From assembly GCA_900545615.1 (NCBI GenBank), contig UQZM01000001.1, forward strand, positions 44,469-108,468: DNA of 64,000 nucleotides, read 5' to 3'. The notes under the pieces were generated by a model. The model was not told where the DNA came from. It ran no database searches and saw nothing but the letters and a program-made list of their open reading frames with translations. The DNA comes from an uncultured Collinsella sp. (GTDB taxonomy: Bacteria; Actinomycetota; Coriobacteriia; Coriobacteriales; Coriobacteriaceae). Both the position numbers and the translations under genes were made by a program. Shown in pieces: positions 18,323-26,387 of the stretch (position 1 is the first letter of the stretch; the number at the start of each line of letters is the position of its first letter).

Positions 18323-18346
18323 AGCGAAGTACCTTTCCTATTTCTA

Positions 18347-18412
18347 ACTTGCGGTGAAATAGTTCCTATTCGTCCCGATGATGGCCTATTCAGGAACTAT
18401 TTCACCGCAACT
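18347..18412. repeat. TTGCGGTG hairpin repeat, copy 3
   Basis: Arms ACTTGCGGTGAAATAGTTCC and GGAACTATTTCACCGCAACT; the loop contains GATGATGGCCTATT. It lies just upstream of dhuI on the minus strand, between dhuD and dhuI, so it would be in the intercistronic mRNA. Confidence 0.8.
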
Positions 18413-18448
18413 ACTAAATGAACCTAAATGTGGGAGCGCGGTGAGCGA

Positions 18449-18546
18449 GCGGGCTTGAGACGGAGCAGGTTGCCTTGAAAGAGGAGGGAAGCGTACTTGG
18501 GTACGCGACCGACGATTGAAAGGCAAGATGCCCGTCTCAAGCCCGC
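18449..18546. repeat. AAAGAGGAG long hairpin, copy 1
   Basis: Outer arms GCGGGCTTGAGACGG and CCGTCTCAAGCCCGC; inner arms GCCTT/AAGGC; the tip carries GAAAGAGGAG and a GCGTAC-TTGG-GTACGC mini-hairpin. A second copy at 53371 shares the tip but has different, still complementary arms. It lies between dhuI and dhuD. Confidence 0.75.
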
Positions 18547-18553
18547 GCAGCGC

Positions 18554-19363
18554 CTACTGGGGCTGCTTGCCGATGTATGCGAGGATGCCGCCGTCGACGT
18601 AGAGGATGTGGCCGTTGACGAAGTTCGAGGCGTCGGAAGCCAGGAACACGGCGGGGCCCTTCAGGTCCTCGGGCGTGCCCCAACGGGCGGCCGGGGTCTT
18701 GGCGATGATGAACTGGTCAAACGGGTGACGGCTGCCATCGGGCTGCGTCTCGCGCAGCGGCGCGGTCTGCGGCGTGGCGATATAGCCAGGCCCAATGCCG
18801 TTGCACTGGATGTTGGCCTCGCCAAACTCGGAGCAGATATTCTTGGTGAGCATCTTGAGTCCGCCCTTGGCAGCGGCGTAGCCAGCGATGGTCTCGCGGC
18901 CAAGCTCGCTCATCATCGAGCAGATGTTGATGATCTTGCCGTGACCCTTGGCGATCATGCCGGGCAGGCAGGTCTTGGAGACGATGAACGGGGCGTTAAG
19001 ATCGATGTCGACGACGCGACGGAAGTCCTCGGCGCTCATGTCGAGCATGGGGGTGCGCTGGATAACACCTGCATTGTTGACCAGGATGTCGGGCGTGGTG
19101 CCAAAATCGGCCTCGATCTTGGCGACGAGCTCGGCGACGACGGCCTCGTCAGTGACATCGGCCACGTAGCCGTGAGCCTCAAAGCCCAGCTCGCGGTAGT
19201 GCTTCTCGGCCTCGGCGACCTTGTCGGCGTGGCGGGCGTTAAAGGCGATCTTGGCGCCGGCCTCGCCGAGCGCCTCGGCAATGGCCATGCCAATGCCGTA
19301 GGTGGCGCCGGTCACGAGTGCGACCTTGCCATCCAGGCGGAAGCTGTCCATAAGATCAGACAT
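18554..19363 (-). CDS. dhuD: SDR-family 2-deoxy-3-keto-gluconate dehydrogenase, DhuD/KduD-like
   Basis: Short-chain dehydrogenase of about 269 residues with the NAD site TGATYGIGMAIAEALG, NNAG in ILVNNAGVIQRT, and the catalytic Tyr-Lys in GYAAAKGGL. KduD/DhuD enzymes reduce 2,5-diketo-3-deoxygluconate to KDG, fitting the neighbouring RpiB-type isomerase. GAAAGGA sits before the ATG at 19363; an earlier in-frame ATG lacks such a site. The gene is divergent from no other coding region: an FCD regulator follows upstream on the same strand. A GGTGAACGTTCAC operator lies about 105 bp upstream. Confidence 0.86.
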   Translation of the reverse strand: MSDLMDSFRLDGKVALVTGATYGIGMAIAEALGEAGAKIAFNARHADKVAEAEKHYRELGFEAHGYVADVTDEAVVAELVAKIEADFGTTPDILVNNAGVIQRTPMLDMSAEDFRRVVDIDLNAPFIVSKTCLPGMIAKGHGKIINICSMMSELGRETIAGYAAAKGGLKMLTKNICSEFGEANIQCNGIGPGYIATPQTAPLRETQPDGSRHPFDQFIIAKTPAARWGTPEDLKGPAVFLASDASNFVNGHILYVDGGILAYIGKQPQ

Positions 19364-19466
19364 AGCGATCCTTTCAAAAGAAACGTTCATCTATATAAGT
19401 CTTGCTTTTAATACAAGCTCAGTATAGGAGAAGAGGAGGAATTGACGCCCCTATTCTCCTAAAAAT

Positions 19467-19500
19467 AGGTGAACGTTCACTTTTAAAAGGTGAACGGTTG
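19467..19500. promoter_or_regulatory. Operator upstream of dhuD
   Basis: AGGTGAACGTTCACTT (19467-19482) is a near-perfect palindrome and AGGTGAACG recurs at 19488. The same 16-bp palindrome, perfect, occurs at 27491 in front of a GntR-family gene. It is likely a repressor site for the dhuD-dhuI transcript. Confidence 0.65.
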
Positions 19501-19521
19501 AAATCGGTTGTCGCGATGCCC

Positions 19522-20214
19522 TTACTCGCTTTTCGCCATCGCGCCTTCCGCGATCATGTTGCGGTTGTAGACCAGGTGCAGATACATGGCGTCGTGCGCG
19601 GCGGTGGGGTTGCGTGCCTCGATGGCGTCGGCCACGCCGCGGTGCGTGCGGATGGTCTCCTCGACGAGCTTTTTGCCCGTTACGTCGATAAAGAGGGGAA
19701 CGGATGCCTTGAGCACACCCATCAGGCGAGGGACGACGAGGTTGCCGCAGCTCTCGGCAATGGCGTTGTGGAAAGCGGTGTCGGCGGCAGAGTAGTCCTC
19801 GCCGGCCTCGGCCAGGCGCTGGGACTCATCGCAGAGCTCGCGGATGCACATAATCTGATCTTCGGTCGCGTGCTCGGCGGCCATGCTCGCCATCTGCGGC
19901 TCGATCATAAAGCGCACCTCGAGCAGGTCGCGCGCCAGGCGCTGCTTGTCGCCGATAAAGGTAAAGCCCAGCGGGTCGTCGGCAACGCCAGGGTTCGAGG
20001 CCACGTACGTGCCCGAACCCTGCTTAATGCGCACGATGTTGCGCGACTGCAGCAGCTTCATGGCCTCGCGCACGGTACTTCTGCCGGCACCCAGGCGCTC
20101 AACGAGCACGGCCTCCTTGGGCAGGCGATCGCCTTGCTCAAGGTGCTCATCAAGAATCAATTGAATGATTTTCTCGGAAATCTGCTCGGGGAGTCCCGAT
20201 TCGGCGCGGGCCAT
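19522..20214 (-). CDS. GntR-family (FadR/FCD) transcriptional regulator
   Basis: Regulator of 230 residues: N-terminal winged helix (residues about 5-70, PKEAVLVERLGAGRSTVREAMKLL) followed by an all-helical FCD ligand domain with metal-type residues in AADTAFHNAIAESCGN and H near the C terminus (AAHDAMYLHL). GAGAGG lies before the ATG at 20214. It is divergent from gntP, and the shared 233-bp gap carries several CATCAGA-containing dyads, so it most likely controls itself and gntP-dehydratase in response to a sugar acid. Confidence 0.88.
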   Translation of the reverse strand: MARAESGLPEQISEKIIQLILDEHLEQGDRLPKEAVLVERLGAGRSTVREAMKLLQSRNIVRIKQGSGTYVASNPGVADDPLGFTFIGDKQRLARDLLEVRFMIEPQMASMAAEHATEDQIMCIRELCDESQRLAEAGEDYSAADTAFHNAIAESCGNLVVPRLMGVLKASVPLFIDVTGKKLVEETIRTHRGVADAIEARNPTAAHDAMYLHLVYNRNMIAEGAMAKSE

Positions 20215-20338
20215 AGTTATACCTCTCATCGCAAAATTCATCTGAGCTATTTTAGCGCATCACAGATGCGATACTGGCGGTTCGTCCCAATCGAGCGGCT
20301 TATATATACCGTTCGCAGCGTAAATTCGCCCGTTCGCC

Positions 20339-20357
20339 AAATACATCAGATGTATTT
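20339..20357. promoter_or_regulatory. Palindromic operator, FCD regulator/gntP gap
   Basis: AAATACATC-A-GATGTATTT is a perfect 9-bp dyad around one base, between the FCD regulator and gntP. Its CATCAGATG core resembles the CATCAGAC half-sites nearer gntP. Confidence 0.65.
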
Positions 20358-20377
20358 CGAACAAATTTCAAAATGAA

Positions 20378-20435
20378 ACATCAGACCTTTTCAAAACACG
20401 CTATAGTCATCAGACGAATTTAAAAGGTCTGATGA
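20378..20435 (+). promoter_or_regulatory. gntP promoter with CATCAGAC operators
   Basis: Three related half-sites occur: ACATCAGACCTTTT (20378), TCATCAGACGAATTT (20407) and its inverse AAAAGGTCTGATGA (20422). A TATAGT box at 20402-20407 lies between the first two, so a bound repressor would block RNA polymerase. Confidence 0.65.
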
Positions 20436-20447
20436 ATTGGAGGAAAG

Positions 20448-21809
20448 ATGTCAGACCCAACGTTTATGGCAGACCCCACCAGGCTGGTCATCGCCGCCAT
20501 CGTGGGCATCGCGCTGCTGCTTGCGCTCATCATCAAGTTCAAGCTGCACCCCGTGCTGTCGATGATGGTTTCGGCGCTTGCGATCGGCATCGGTGCCGGC
20601 ATGCCGCTCGACCTGGTGGCCGATACCGTCACCAAGGGCGTGGGCACCACGCTGCAAAACATCGCACTGCTCATTGGCCTGGGCTCGATGTTCGGCCAGA
20701 TCCTGGAGGAGAGCGGCGGCGCCAAGAAGATCGCCCAGACCTTCATTGACACCTTTGGTCAGGGTCACTCCAGCTGGGCGCTGGGCATCACCGGCTTGGT
20801 CATTGGCACCACGGTGTTCTTCGAGGCCGGCGTGGTCGTTTTGATCCCGCTTGCGTTTAGCGTGGCATCGCAGACCAAGAAGTCGACCCTCTACTATGGC
20901 ATCGCCCTGCTCGCGGGACTGGCAGCCGGCTATGCCTTCGTGCCGCCTTCGGCCGGTTCGGTCCTCGTCGCCGGTACGCTCGGCGTCGACCTGGGCACCA
21001 TGATTCTCGTCGGCATCCCCACCGCCTTTATCGCCATGGCTGTCGCCGGTGTCGTCTGGGGCCGCAACGTGGGTGGCCGCATCTTCACGGACGTCCCCGA
21101 GCACTTCACCTCCGCCGAGGGCGCGAGCGACGACAAGGAGCTTCCCTCCTTTGGCATGGTTCTTGCCATCGTGCTCACCCCGCTGTGCCTGATTCTGCTG
21201 GGCACGCTGTCCTCGTACATCCCCATGCCCGCCGAGGTCGCCTCGATTCTCGCCTTCCTGGGCAAGCCGTTCGTCGCGCTCACCATCGCCACACTTGTCG
21301 CCATGTACCTGCTGGGCGCTCGTCGCGGCTACACCGGTGCCGAACTCAAAGCCCTGCTCGACCGTTCGCTCAAGCCCGTCGGCATGATCTTGTTGGTTAT
21401 TGCCTGTGGCGGCGTCATCCGCTGGATGCTGCAGGACTGCGGTCTGGGCCAGGTTATCGGGCCCGTGCTCGAGAGCTGCCCGCTGCCCCTTGTGGTCGTC
21501 GGCTTCCTCATCGCCGCGCTCGTTCGCGCCTCGGTCGGTAGCTCCATCGTTTCGATGACTATGGCCTCGGGCATCATGGCCGCCATGCCTGCGGTCGCCG
21601 GCGCCTCGGTGCTCATGCGTGCCGCCATCTGCCTTGCCATCTGCGGCGGCGCCACGGCGCTCTCGCACGTCAACGATGCCGGCTTCTGGATGTGCTCCTC
21701 GTTCCTCGAGATCGATGAGAAGACCACTCTCAAGTCCTGGACCATCATGGAGACGATCATCGGTCTTTCCGGCCTCGCCTGCGCCCTGGTGATCTCGTTC
21801 TTCGCCTAA
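20448..21809 (+). CDS. GntP-family sugar-acid permease
   Basis: Inner-membrane permease of 453 residues with the GntP family start (FKLHPVLSMMVSALAIGIGAGMPL), at least ten hydrophobic segments, and the conserved VPPSAGSVLVAGTLGVDLGT and AICGGATALSHVNDAGFW stretches. GGAGGAAAG precedes the ATG. It is followed by an IlvD/EDD dehydratase and is divergent from an FCD regulator, so it probably imports an aldonic or related sugar acid. Gluconate is the classic substrate of the family, but the real one is not determined. Confidence 0.9.
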   Translation: MSDPTFMADPTRLVIAAIVGIALLLALIIKFKLHPVLSMMVSALAIGIGAGMPLDLVADTVTKGVGTTLQNIALLIGLGSMFGQILEESGGAKKIAQTFIDTFGQGHSSWALGITGLVIGTTVFFEAGVVVLIPLAFSVASQTKKSTLYYGIALLAGLAAGYAFVPPSAGSVLVAGTLGVDLGTMILVGIPTAFIAMAVAGVVWGRNVGGRIFTDVPEHFTSAEGASDDKELPSFGMVLAIVLTPLCLILLGTLSSYIPMPAEVASILAFLGKPFVALTIATLVAMYLLGARRGYTGAELKALLDRSLKPVGMILLVIACGGVIRWMLQDCGLGQVIGPVLESCPLPLVVVGFLIAALVRASVGSSIVSMTMASGIMAAMPAVAGASVLMRAAICLAICGGATALSHVNDAGFWMCSSFLEIDEKTTLKSWTIMETIIGLSGLACALVISFFA

Positions 21810-21888
21810 TCGCAAGCCAGCGCTTTGCATCAGCACGTCACATTAATCGATACCAAACCAAGTAAGCCTTAAACCAAAGGAGTACACC

Positions 21889-23667
21889 ATAGACGAGAAG
21901 ACCAAAGAGCAGATTCAGCAGGAGGCCGCCGAGCTGGTTGCCAAGCTGCAGCCGCGTTCTGGTAAGTTCCGCACCATCAGCCCCGAGATGGACCCGCTGC
22001 GTCTGGGCTCTGGCTGGTCCATCGAGGATCTGGACAAGCCGCAGGTCATTATCGAGTCGACGTTCGGCGACTCGCACCCGGGTTCTGCCGGCCTGTTTGA
22101 GCTGGTCGAGGAGGTCCGTGCTGGCGTTGCCGAGGCTGGCGGTCACGGTGCCCGTTACTTCTGCACCGATATCTGCGACGGCGAGGCCCAGGGCCACGAC
22201 GGCATCAACTACTCGCTGCCCAGCCGCGACATGATCGCCAACATGATCGAGATCCACGCCAAGGCCACCCCGTTCGATGCCGGCGTCTTTGTCGCCAGCT
22301 GCGATAAGGGCCTGCCTGCGAACCTCATGGCCATGGGCCGCATCAACATCCCCTCCATCGTCGTTACCGGCGGTGTCATGGATGCCGGTCCCGATCTGTT
22401 GACCCTGGAGCAGCTCGGCGCGATTTCTGCCCGTTACGAGCGCGGCGAGATCTCCCGCGAGGAGCTTGAGTTTGCCAAGCACAACGCATGCCCCAGCTGC
22501 GGCGCCTGCTCGTTTATGGGCACCGCGTCGACCATGCAGGTTACCGCCGAGGCCCTGGGCCTTATGCTCCCCGGCACGGCCCTGCTGCCCGCTACCAGCT
22601 CCGACCTGCGTGAGTTTGCGCGCGAGGCCGGCCGCCAGTCCGTGTGGCTCTCCGAGCACAACCTGTGCCCCCGCGACATCGTGACCAAGGAGTCCTTCGA
22701 GAACCTCATCATGGTCCACGGCGCCATCTCCGGTTCCACCAACTCGCTGCTGCACATCCCCGCGATCGCCCGCGAGTTTGGCATCGAGATGTCCGCCGAC
22801 GACTTCGATCGCCTGCACCGTGGCGCCCACTACCTGCTCAACGTCCGTCCCGCAGGCGAGTGGCCGGCGCAGTTCTTCTACTATGCGGGCGGCGTGCCGC
22901 GCATCATGGAGGAGATCAAGTCGATGCTCCACCTCGACGTTATGACCGTCACCGGCAAGACCCTCGGCGAGAACCTCGAGGACCTCAAGAACAACGGTTA
23001 CTACGAAAAGTGCGGCCGCTACCTGGAGAAGTGGAACCTCAAGCGCGAGGACATCATCCGCCCGTTCGACCAGGCCTTTGGCACCGATGGTTCCATCGCC
23101 ATCCTTCACGGCAACCTTGCCCCCGAGGGCGCCGTCGTCAAGCACACCGTCGTTCCGCGTGAGATGTTCCAGGCTACGCTCAAGGCCCGTCCGTTCGACT
23201 GTGAGGAGGACGCTATCCACGCCGTTCTGACGCACGAGGTCAAGCCCGGCGACGCCGTCATCATTCGCTACGAGGGCCCCAAGGGTTCCGGCATGCCCGA
23301 GATGTTCTACACCACCGAGGCTATCGCCAGCGACCCCGAACTCGGCGCTTCCATTGCCCTGATCACCGACGGCCGCTTCTCCGGTGCCTCCAAGGGCCCG
23401 GCTATCGGTCACGTTTCGCCCGAGGCTGCCGTGGGCGGTCCGATTGCCCTGATCGAGGAGGGCGACCTTATCCAGATCAACATCCCCGAGCGCTCGCTGT
23501 CCATCGTGGGCATCGCCGGTAAGGAGATGGAGCCGACCGAGGTCGACGCCGTTCTGGCCGAGCGCCGCGCCGCTTGGAAGCCCAAGGCTAACCGCTATAC
23601 CTTCGGCACGCTCAAGTTCTTTACCGAGCATGCAGTTTCCGCCATCCAGGGTGGCTACATGGAGTAG
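21889..23667 (+). CDS. IlvD/EDD-family sugar-acid dehydratase, apparent AUA start
   Basis: Fe-S dehydratase of about 592 residues. Family cysteines are visible in VASCDKGLPANLMAMGR and CPSCGACSFMGTASTMQ; DGRFSGASKGPAIGHVSPEA near the C terminus is the family signature. Coding similarity clearly extends 33 codons before the first ATG (21988). AAAGGAG at 21877-21883 points to ATA at 21889, where ATG would be expected. It follows gntP by 79 bp, so it probably dehydrates the imported aldonate to a 2-keto-3-deoxy acid. Branched-chain IlvD activity is less likely because of context. Confidence 0.85.
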   Translation: MDEKTKEQIQQEAAELVAKLQPRSGKFRTISPEMDPLRLGSGWSIEDLDKPQVIIESTFGDSHPGSAGLFELVEEVRAGVAEAGGHGARYFCTDICDGEAQGHDGINYSLPSRDMIANMIEIHAKATPFDAGVFVASCDKGLPANLMAMGRINIPSIVVTGGVMDAGPDLLTLEQLGAISARYERGEISREELEFAKHNACPSCGACSFMGTASTMQVTAEALGLMLPGTALLPATSSDLREFAREAGRQSVWLSEHNLCPRDIVTKESFENLIMVHGAISGSTNSLLHIPAIAREFGIEMSADDFDRLHRGAHYLLNVRPAGEWPAQFFYYAGGVPRIMEEIKSMLHLDVMTVTGKTLGENLEDLKNNGYYEKCGRYLEKWNLKREDIIRPFDQAFGTDGSIAILHGNLAPEGAVVKHTVVPREMFQATLKARPFDCEEDAIHAVLTHEVKPGDAVIIRYEGPKGSGMPEMFYTTEAIASDPELGASIALITDGRFSGASKGPAIGHVSPEAAVGGPIALIEEGDLIQINIPERSLSIVGIAGKEMEPTEVDAVLAERRAAWKPKANRYTFGTLKFFTEHAVSAIQGGYME

Positions 23668-23710
23668 CGCCCGTGCGCATCGAATTTTTCCTCTCATAGA
23701 TGCGTGGCAC

Positions 23711-23747
23711 AAAGAGCCCCGAGTTCATACGAGCTCGGGGCTCTTTT
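23711..23747 (+). terminator. Terminator after dehydratase
   Basis: A stem of AAAGAGCCCCGAG with CTCGGGGCTCTTT plus TTTT lies 43 bp beyond the dehydratase stop codon. It closes the gntP-dehydratase operon. Confidence 0.85.
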
Positions 23748-23772
23748 CGTTTGGATTGCAGACGTATTGCCA

Positions 23773-23900
23773 GACGAAAGCGTGTTGCGTCTGGGGTAAA
23801 ATCGTACGAAAGCGCAATTTGCGTCTTAAATCAGGACGCAAATCAAGACGAAAACCGTTTACGTCTGGCTTAAATCCGTACGCAAACGGTTTTCGTCTTA
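23773..23900. repeat. Two tandem dyad repeats upstream of AlbA-type gene
   Basis: Unit A (23773-23828) and unit B (23847-23900) align over about 55 bp: both start GACGAAA, contain GTCTGG and CGTACG, and end GTCTTA. Unit B is itself an inverted repeat, GACGAAAACCGTTTACG against CGCAAACGGTTTTCGTC. The last repeat abuts a TATAAT box (23899-23904) for the gene at 23942, so this is probably an autoregulatory operator array. Confidence 0.75.
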
Positions 23901-23941
23901 TAATACGGTCGTGAAAAGTACGAAACGAAGGGGTTATGCAT

Positions 23942-25195
23942 ATGGTTGTTAGAGAGGGCCCTACAGTCGAATACAAGGAAAGCGTTACGCCGACGTTTCT
24001 TAAAACGGTGAGCGCCTATGCAAACTACGGGACGGGCAGGATTGAGTTTGGCGTTAATGACGAGGGTATTGCCGTCGGTCTTGCAGATCCGGTTGCTGAA
24101 TGTCTGCGCATCGAAAATATGATTAATGACAGCTTGGATCCCGCGCCCCGTTACTCGCTTGAGCCCGATGAGAAACACGGGACCGTAATCCTTACGGTTT
24201 ATGAGGGCCAGGACAAACCCTATCGAAGCAAGGGAAAGGCCTACAGACGAAACGATTCGGCGACGGTGGAGGTCGACCGGTTTGAGTATGGCAGGCTGAC
24301 GCTCGAAGGCGGCAACGTAACGTTCGACGCGCTCGCGTCGGCTCGCCAGGACTTGAGTTTTCACACGCTTGAGCATAAGTGTGTTGAACACCTCGGCATT
24401 TCCGAGCTAACGCCGGATATCATGCGTACGCTCCGCTTGCTCGGCAAGGATGGCTATACCAATGCCGCGGCGATTTTGGCGGATAAGAATGATTTTCCGG
24501 GCATTGACTGCGTCCGTTTTGGCGATACCGAGGATGTGATCTTGGATCGCGAGACGGCGACAGGTCTATCCGCAATTGAGCAGGTGGACAGGGCGGTTGC
24601 TATGTTTGCACGCTACTACCGTTATGAACGTATCGAGGGGATGGAACGCGTCCAAACCGATCGAATTCCTCTTGAGGCGTTCCGCGAAGCTGTCGCAAAC
24701 GCTTTGGTGCATCGGACATGGGACGTTCGGGCGAACGTTCAAATTGCCCTGTACGACGATCGCGTCGTTGTGACTTCACCCGGACCGCTGCCCGCCGGTT
24801 TGACGACGGAACAATACCTGTATGGGCAGATATCCGTGCTCAGAAACCCAATTGTCGCTGAGGTCTTTCTAAAGCTGGATTACATCGAGAAATTTGGTAC
24901 GGGAATCGCGCGAATCAGGCGTGCGTATCGAGATTCTTTGAGCCAGCCGGTATTTGATGTTCGCGGCGGCATGGTGGCCGTCACATTGCCCGTTATCGAT
25001 GCCTTTGAAGGGTCTGAGGAAGAGGTCCAGGTTCTCAAGGCTTTGTCAGGCGGACGAATACTGTCGCGGGGCGAGATTGAGCAACAGACAGGATTGAGCC
25101 GCACGCGCACGTTGACGGCGCTTGAATCTTTGCTCAACCGAAACTCGATCGTAAGGCGGGGGACAGGACGCGCCACGAAATACGAGCGCGCATAG
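23942..25195 (+). CDS. AlbA_2/Schlafen-type ATP-binding transcriptional regulator
   Basis: Protein of about 417 residues. Residues 1-125 form an AlbA_2 DNA-binding domain (VEYKESVTPTFLKTVSAYANYG). The middle has a GHKL-type ATP-binding region (LEAFREAVANALVHRTWDV, then EKFGTGIARI). The end is a winged helix (SRGEIEQQTGLSRTRTLTALESLL). GAAGGGG is 8 bases before the ATG at 23942; the ATG two codons earlier is too close to it. The family is annotated as putative regulators and often lies near defence or mobile genes; the role here is unknown. The tandem dyads upstream suggest self-regulation. Confidence 0.8.
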   Translation: MVVREGPTVEYKESVTPTFLKTVSAYANYGTGRIEFGVNDEGIAVGLADPVAECLRIENMINDSLDPAPRYSLEPDEKHGTVILTVYEGQDKPYRSKGKAYRRNDSATVEVDRFEYGRLTLEGGNVTFDALASARQDLSFHTLEHKCVEHLGISELTPDIMRTLRLLGKDGYTNAAAILADKNDFPGIDCVRFGDTEDVILDRETATGLSAIEQVDRAVAMFARYYRYERIEGMERVQTDRIPLEAFREAVANALVHRTWDVRANVQIALYDDRVVVTSPGPLPAGLTTEQYLYGQISVLRNPIVAEVFLKLDYIEKFGTGIARIRRAYRDSLSQPVFDVRGGMVAVTLPVIDAFEGSEEEVQVLKALSGGRILSRGEIEQQTGLSRTRTLTALESLLNRNSIVRRGTGRATKYERA

Positions 25196-25218
25196 CTCAA
25201 AAGAGCAAAGCTACAAAA

Positions 25219-25250
25219 CAGGCCCCAAGCCTACACCGGCTTGGGGCCTG
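25219..25250. terminator. Bidirectional terminator
   Basis: A perfect 13-bp stem, CAGGCCCCAAGCC/GGCTTGGGGCCTG, with a 6-nt loop between the convergent AlbA-type gene and the ATPase gene. Confidence 0.75.
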
Positions 25251-25274
25251 CTGTCCTCTGGGATATTGGCGCCT

Positions 25275-26366
25275 CTACAGTTCAGCTTCCAGTTCGGCTT
25301 TGTGTTCGTTGAGGTAGTCGCGCATGTAGGGGATGGCAAATGAGACCTTGCCGTACGAGGGCGCCTCAATGATCGACTCTCTCAGCAGACGACTGCGGAT
25401 GGAACTTACCTGTTGAGGTGTCTTGTTTAAGTCATCGGCAACCATGCTGGTCGAGCTCGTCTGCCCTAAGGACGCCATGCTCAGCAGATAAGCGATGCAC
25501 GTGGGCGGAATGCGCTGCAGCGCGGGCTCAATCACCATTGCGCAGAAGCGTTCGCGTGCTGTTGCGATGCCTCGCTTTGCCTCTTCCTCTCCAATTACAG
25601 TTGTATGGGCGCGTCGTGCCAGTTGCCATGCGTAATATCCAACGAGCTGAATCATAAAGGGGTAGCCTTGCGTTGCCTCGGCAAGTTGGCCGGCAATACC
25701 TGGCTGCAGCTCCATGCCAGACGCTTCAATGGTTTCTTCGAGGGAGTACGACACTTCGGTTACTGCCACAGCCTTCAGATCAAAGGGGAGGGCACGGCGC
25801 AAAAACGTAAGTGTCTTTCCGTTGATGACGCTTTCTATCATCGAAGGCAGCCCCGCAAAAACAAAGGCGATATCAAGGTCTTCGCCGATAACCTGCTGAA
25901 TCGCAATGGAGAGCGTTCGGACCTCTTCGAGCTCTGCGTCTTGGACCTCATCGAGGGTGATGAGCAGACCATTGCCGTTCTTTGATATTGCCTGCCTCAT
26001 GGCGTCACGCAGCGATGGGCCGATTCGCTCAATGTCTATGCTGCCGATGGATATGCCAGCTACGCTTGGCTCAAATCTGGCGTGTTTGGCCTGAAATTTG
26101 GGCTGCAGCTGCTCGAGAATGCGCTGACAAAGTCCTTCGGTTGCGACTTCTTTTATGACCGTCCAGCCATGGCTTTGCGCCAAACGTGAGCACTCGTCAA
26201 GGAGGACCGTCTTGCCCGTTCCGCGGACGCCGGCTATGCGCATAAGGCGTCCCGGGGCGCCAGGCCCGTTGACGAGGCCTTCATTGAATTCCTCGAGGAC
26301 ATCTTCGCGGCCGATAATCGTGGGAGGTGTTTTGCCTGCTGTGGGCTTAAAAGGGTTTGTTTGCAT
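25275..26366 (-). CDS. AAA+ ATPase (archaeal-ATPase/Orc-like), function unknown
   Basis: Stand-alone STAND/AAA-type ATPase of about 363 residues. Walker A is GVRGTGKTVLLDE (residues about 49-61), Walker B is LLITLDEVQDAE (about 140), and a C-terminal winged-helix-like region ends with KVSFAIPYMRDYLNEH. AAAGGTGG precedes the ATG at 26366; the GTG three codons earlier lies inside that site. Similar proteins are annotated as ATP-binding regulators or replication-initiator-like ATPases. Its leader contains eight 10-bp TATAGCAARA repeats, which could be its own binding sites. It converges on the AlbA-type gene. Confidence 0.75.
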   Translation of the reverse strand: MQTNPFKPTAGKTPPTIIGREDVLEEFNEGLVNGPGAPGRLMRIAGVRGTGKTVLLDECSRLAQSHGWTVIKEVATEGLCQRILEQLQPKFQAKHARFEPSVAGISIGSIDIERIGPSLRDAMRQAISKNGNGLLITLDEVQDAELEEVRTLSIAIQQVIGEDLDIAFVFAGLPSMIESVINGKTLTFLRRALPFDLKAVAVTEVSYSLEETIEASGMELQPGIAGQLAEATQGYPFMIQLVGYYAWQLARRAHTTVIGEEEAKRGIATARERFCAMVIEPALQRIPPTCIAYLLSMASLGQTSSTSMVADDLNKTPQQVSSIRSRLLRESIIEAPSYGKVSFAIPYMRDYLNEHKAELEAEL

Positions 26367-26387
26367 GCGAGCCACCTTTGCTCAAAA

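Noticed and set aside
21988..21990. ATG at 21988 as the dehydratase start
   Set aside because: It would remove 33 coding residues and has no ribosome site; AAAGGAG lies before the ATA at 21889.
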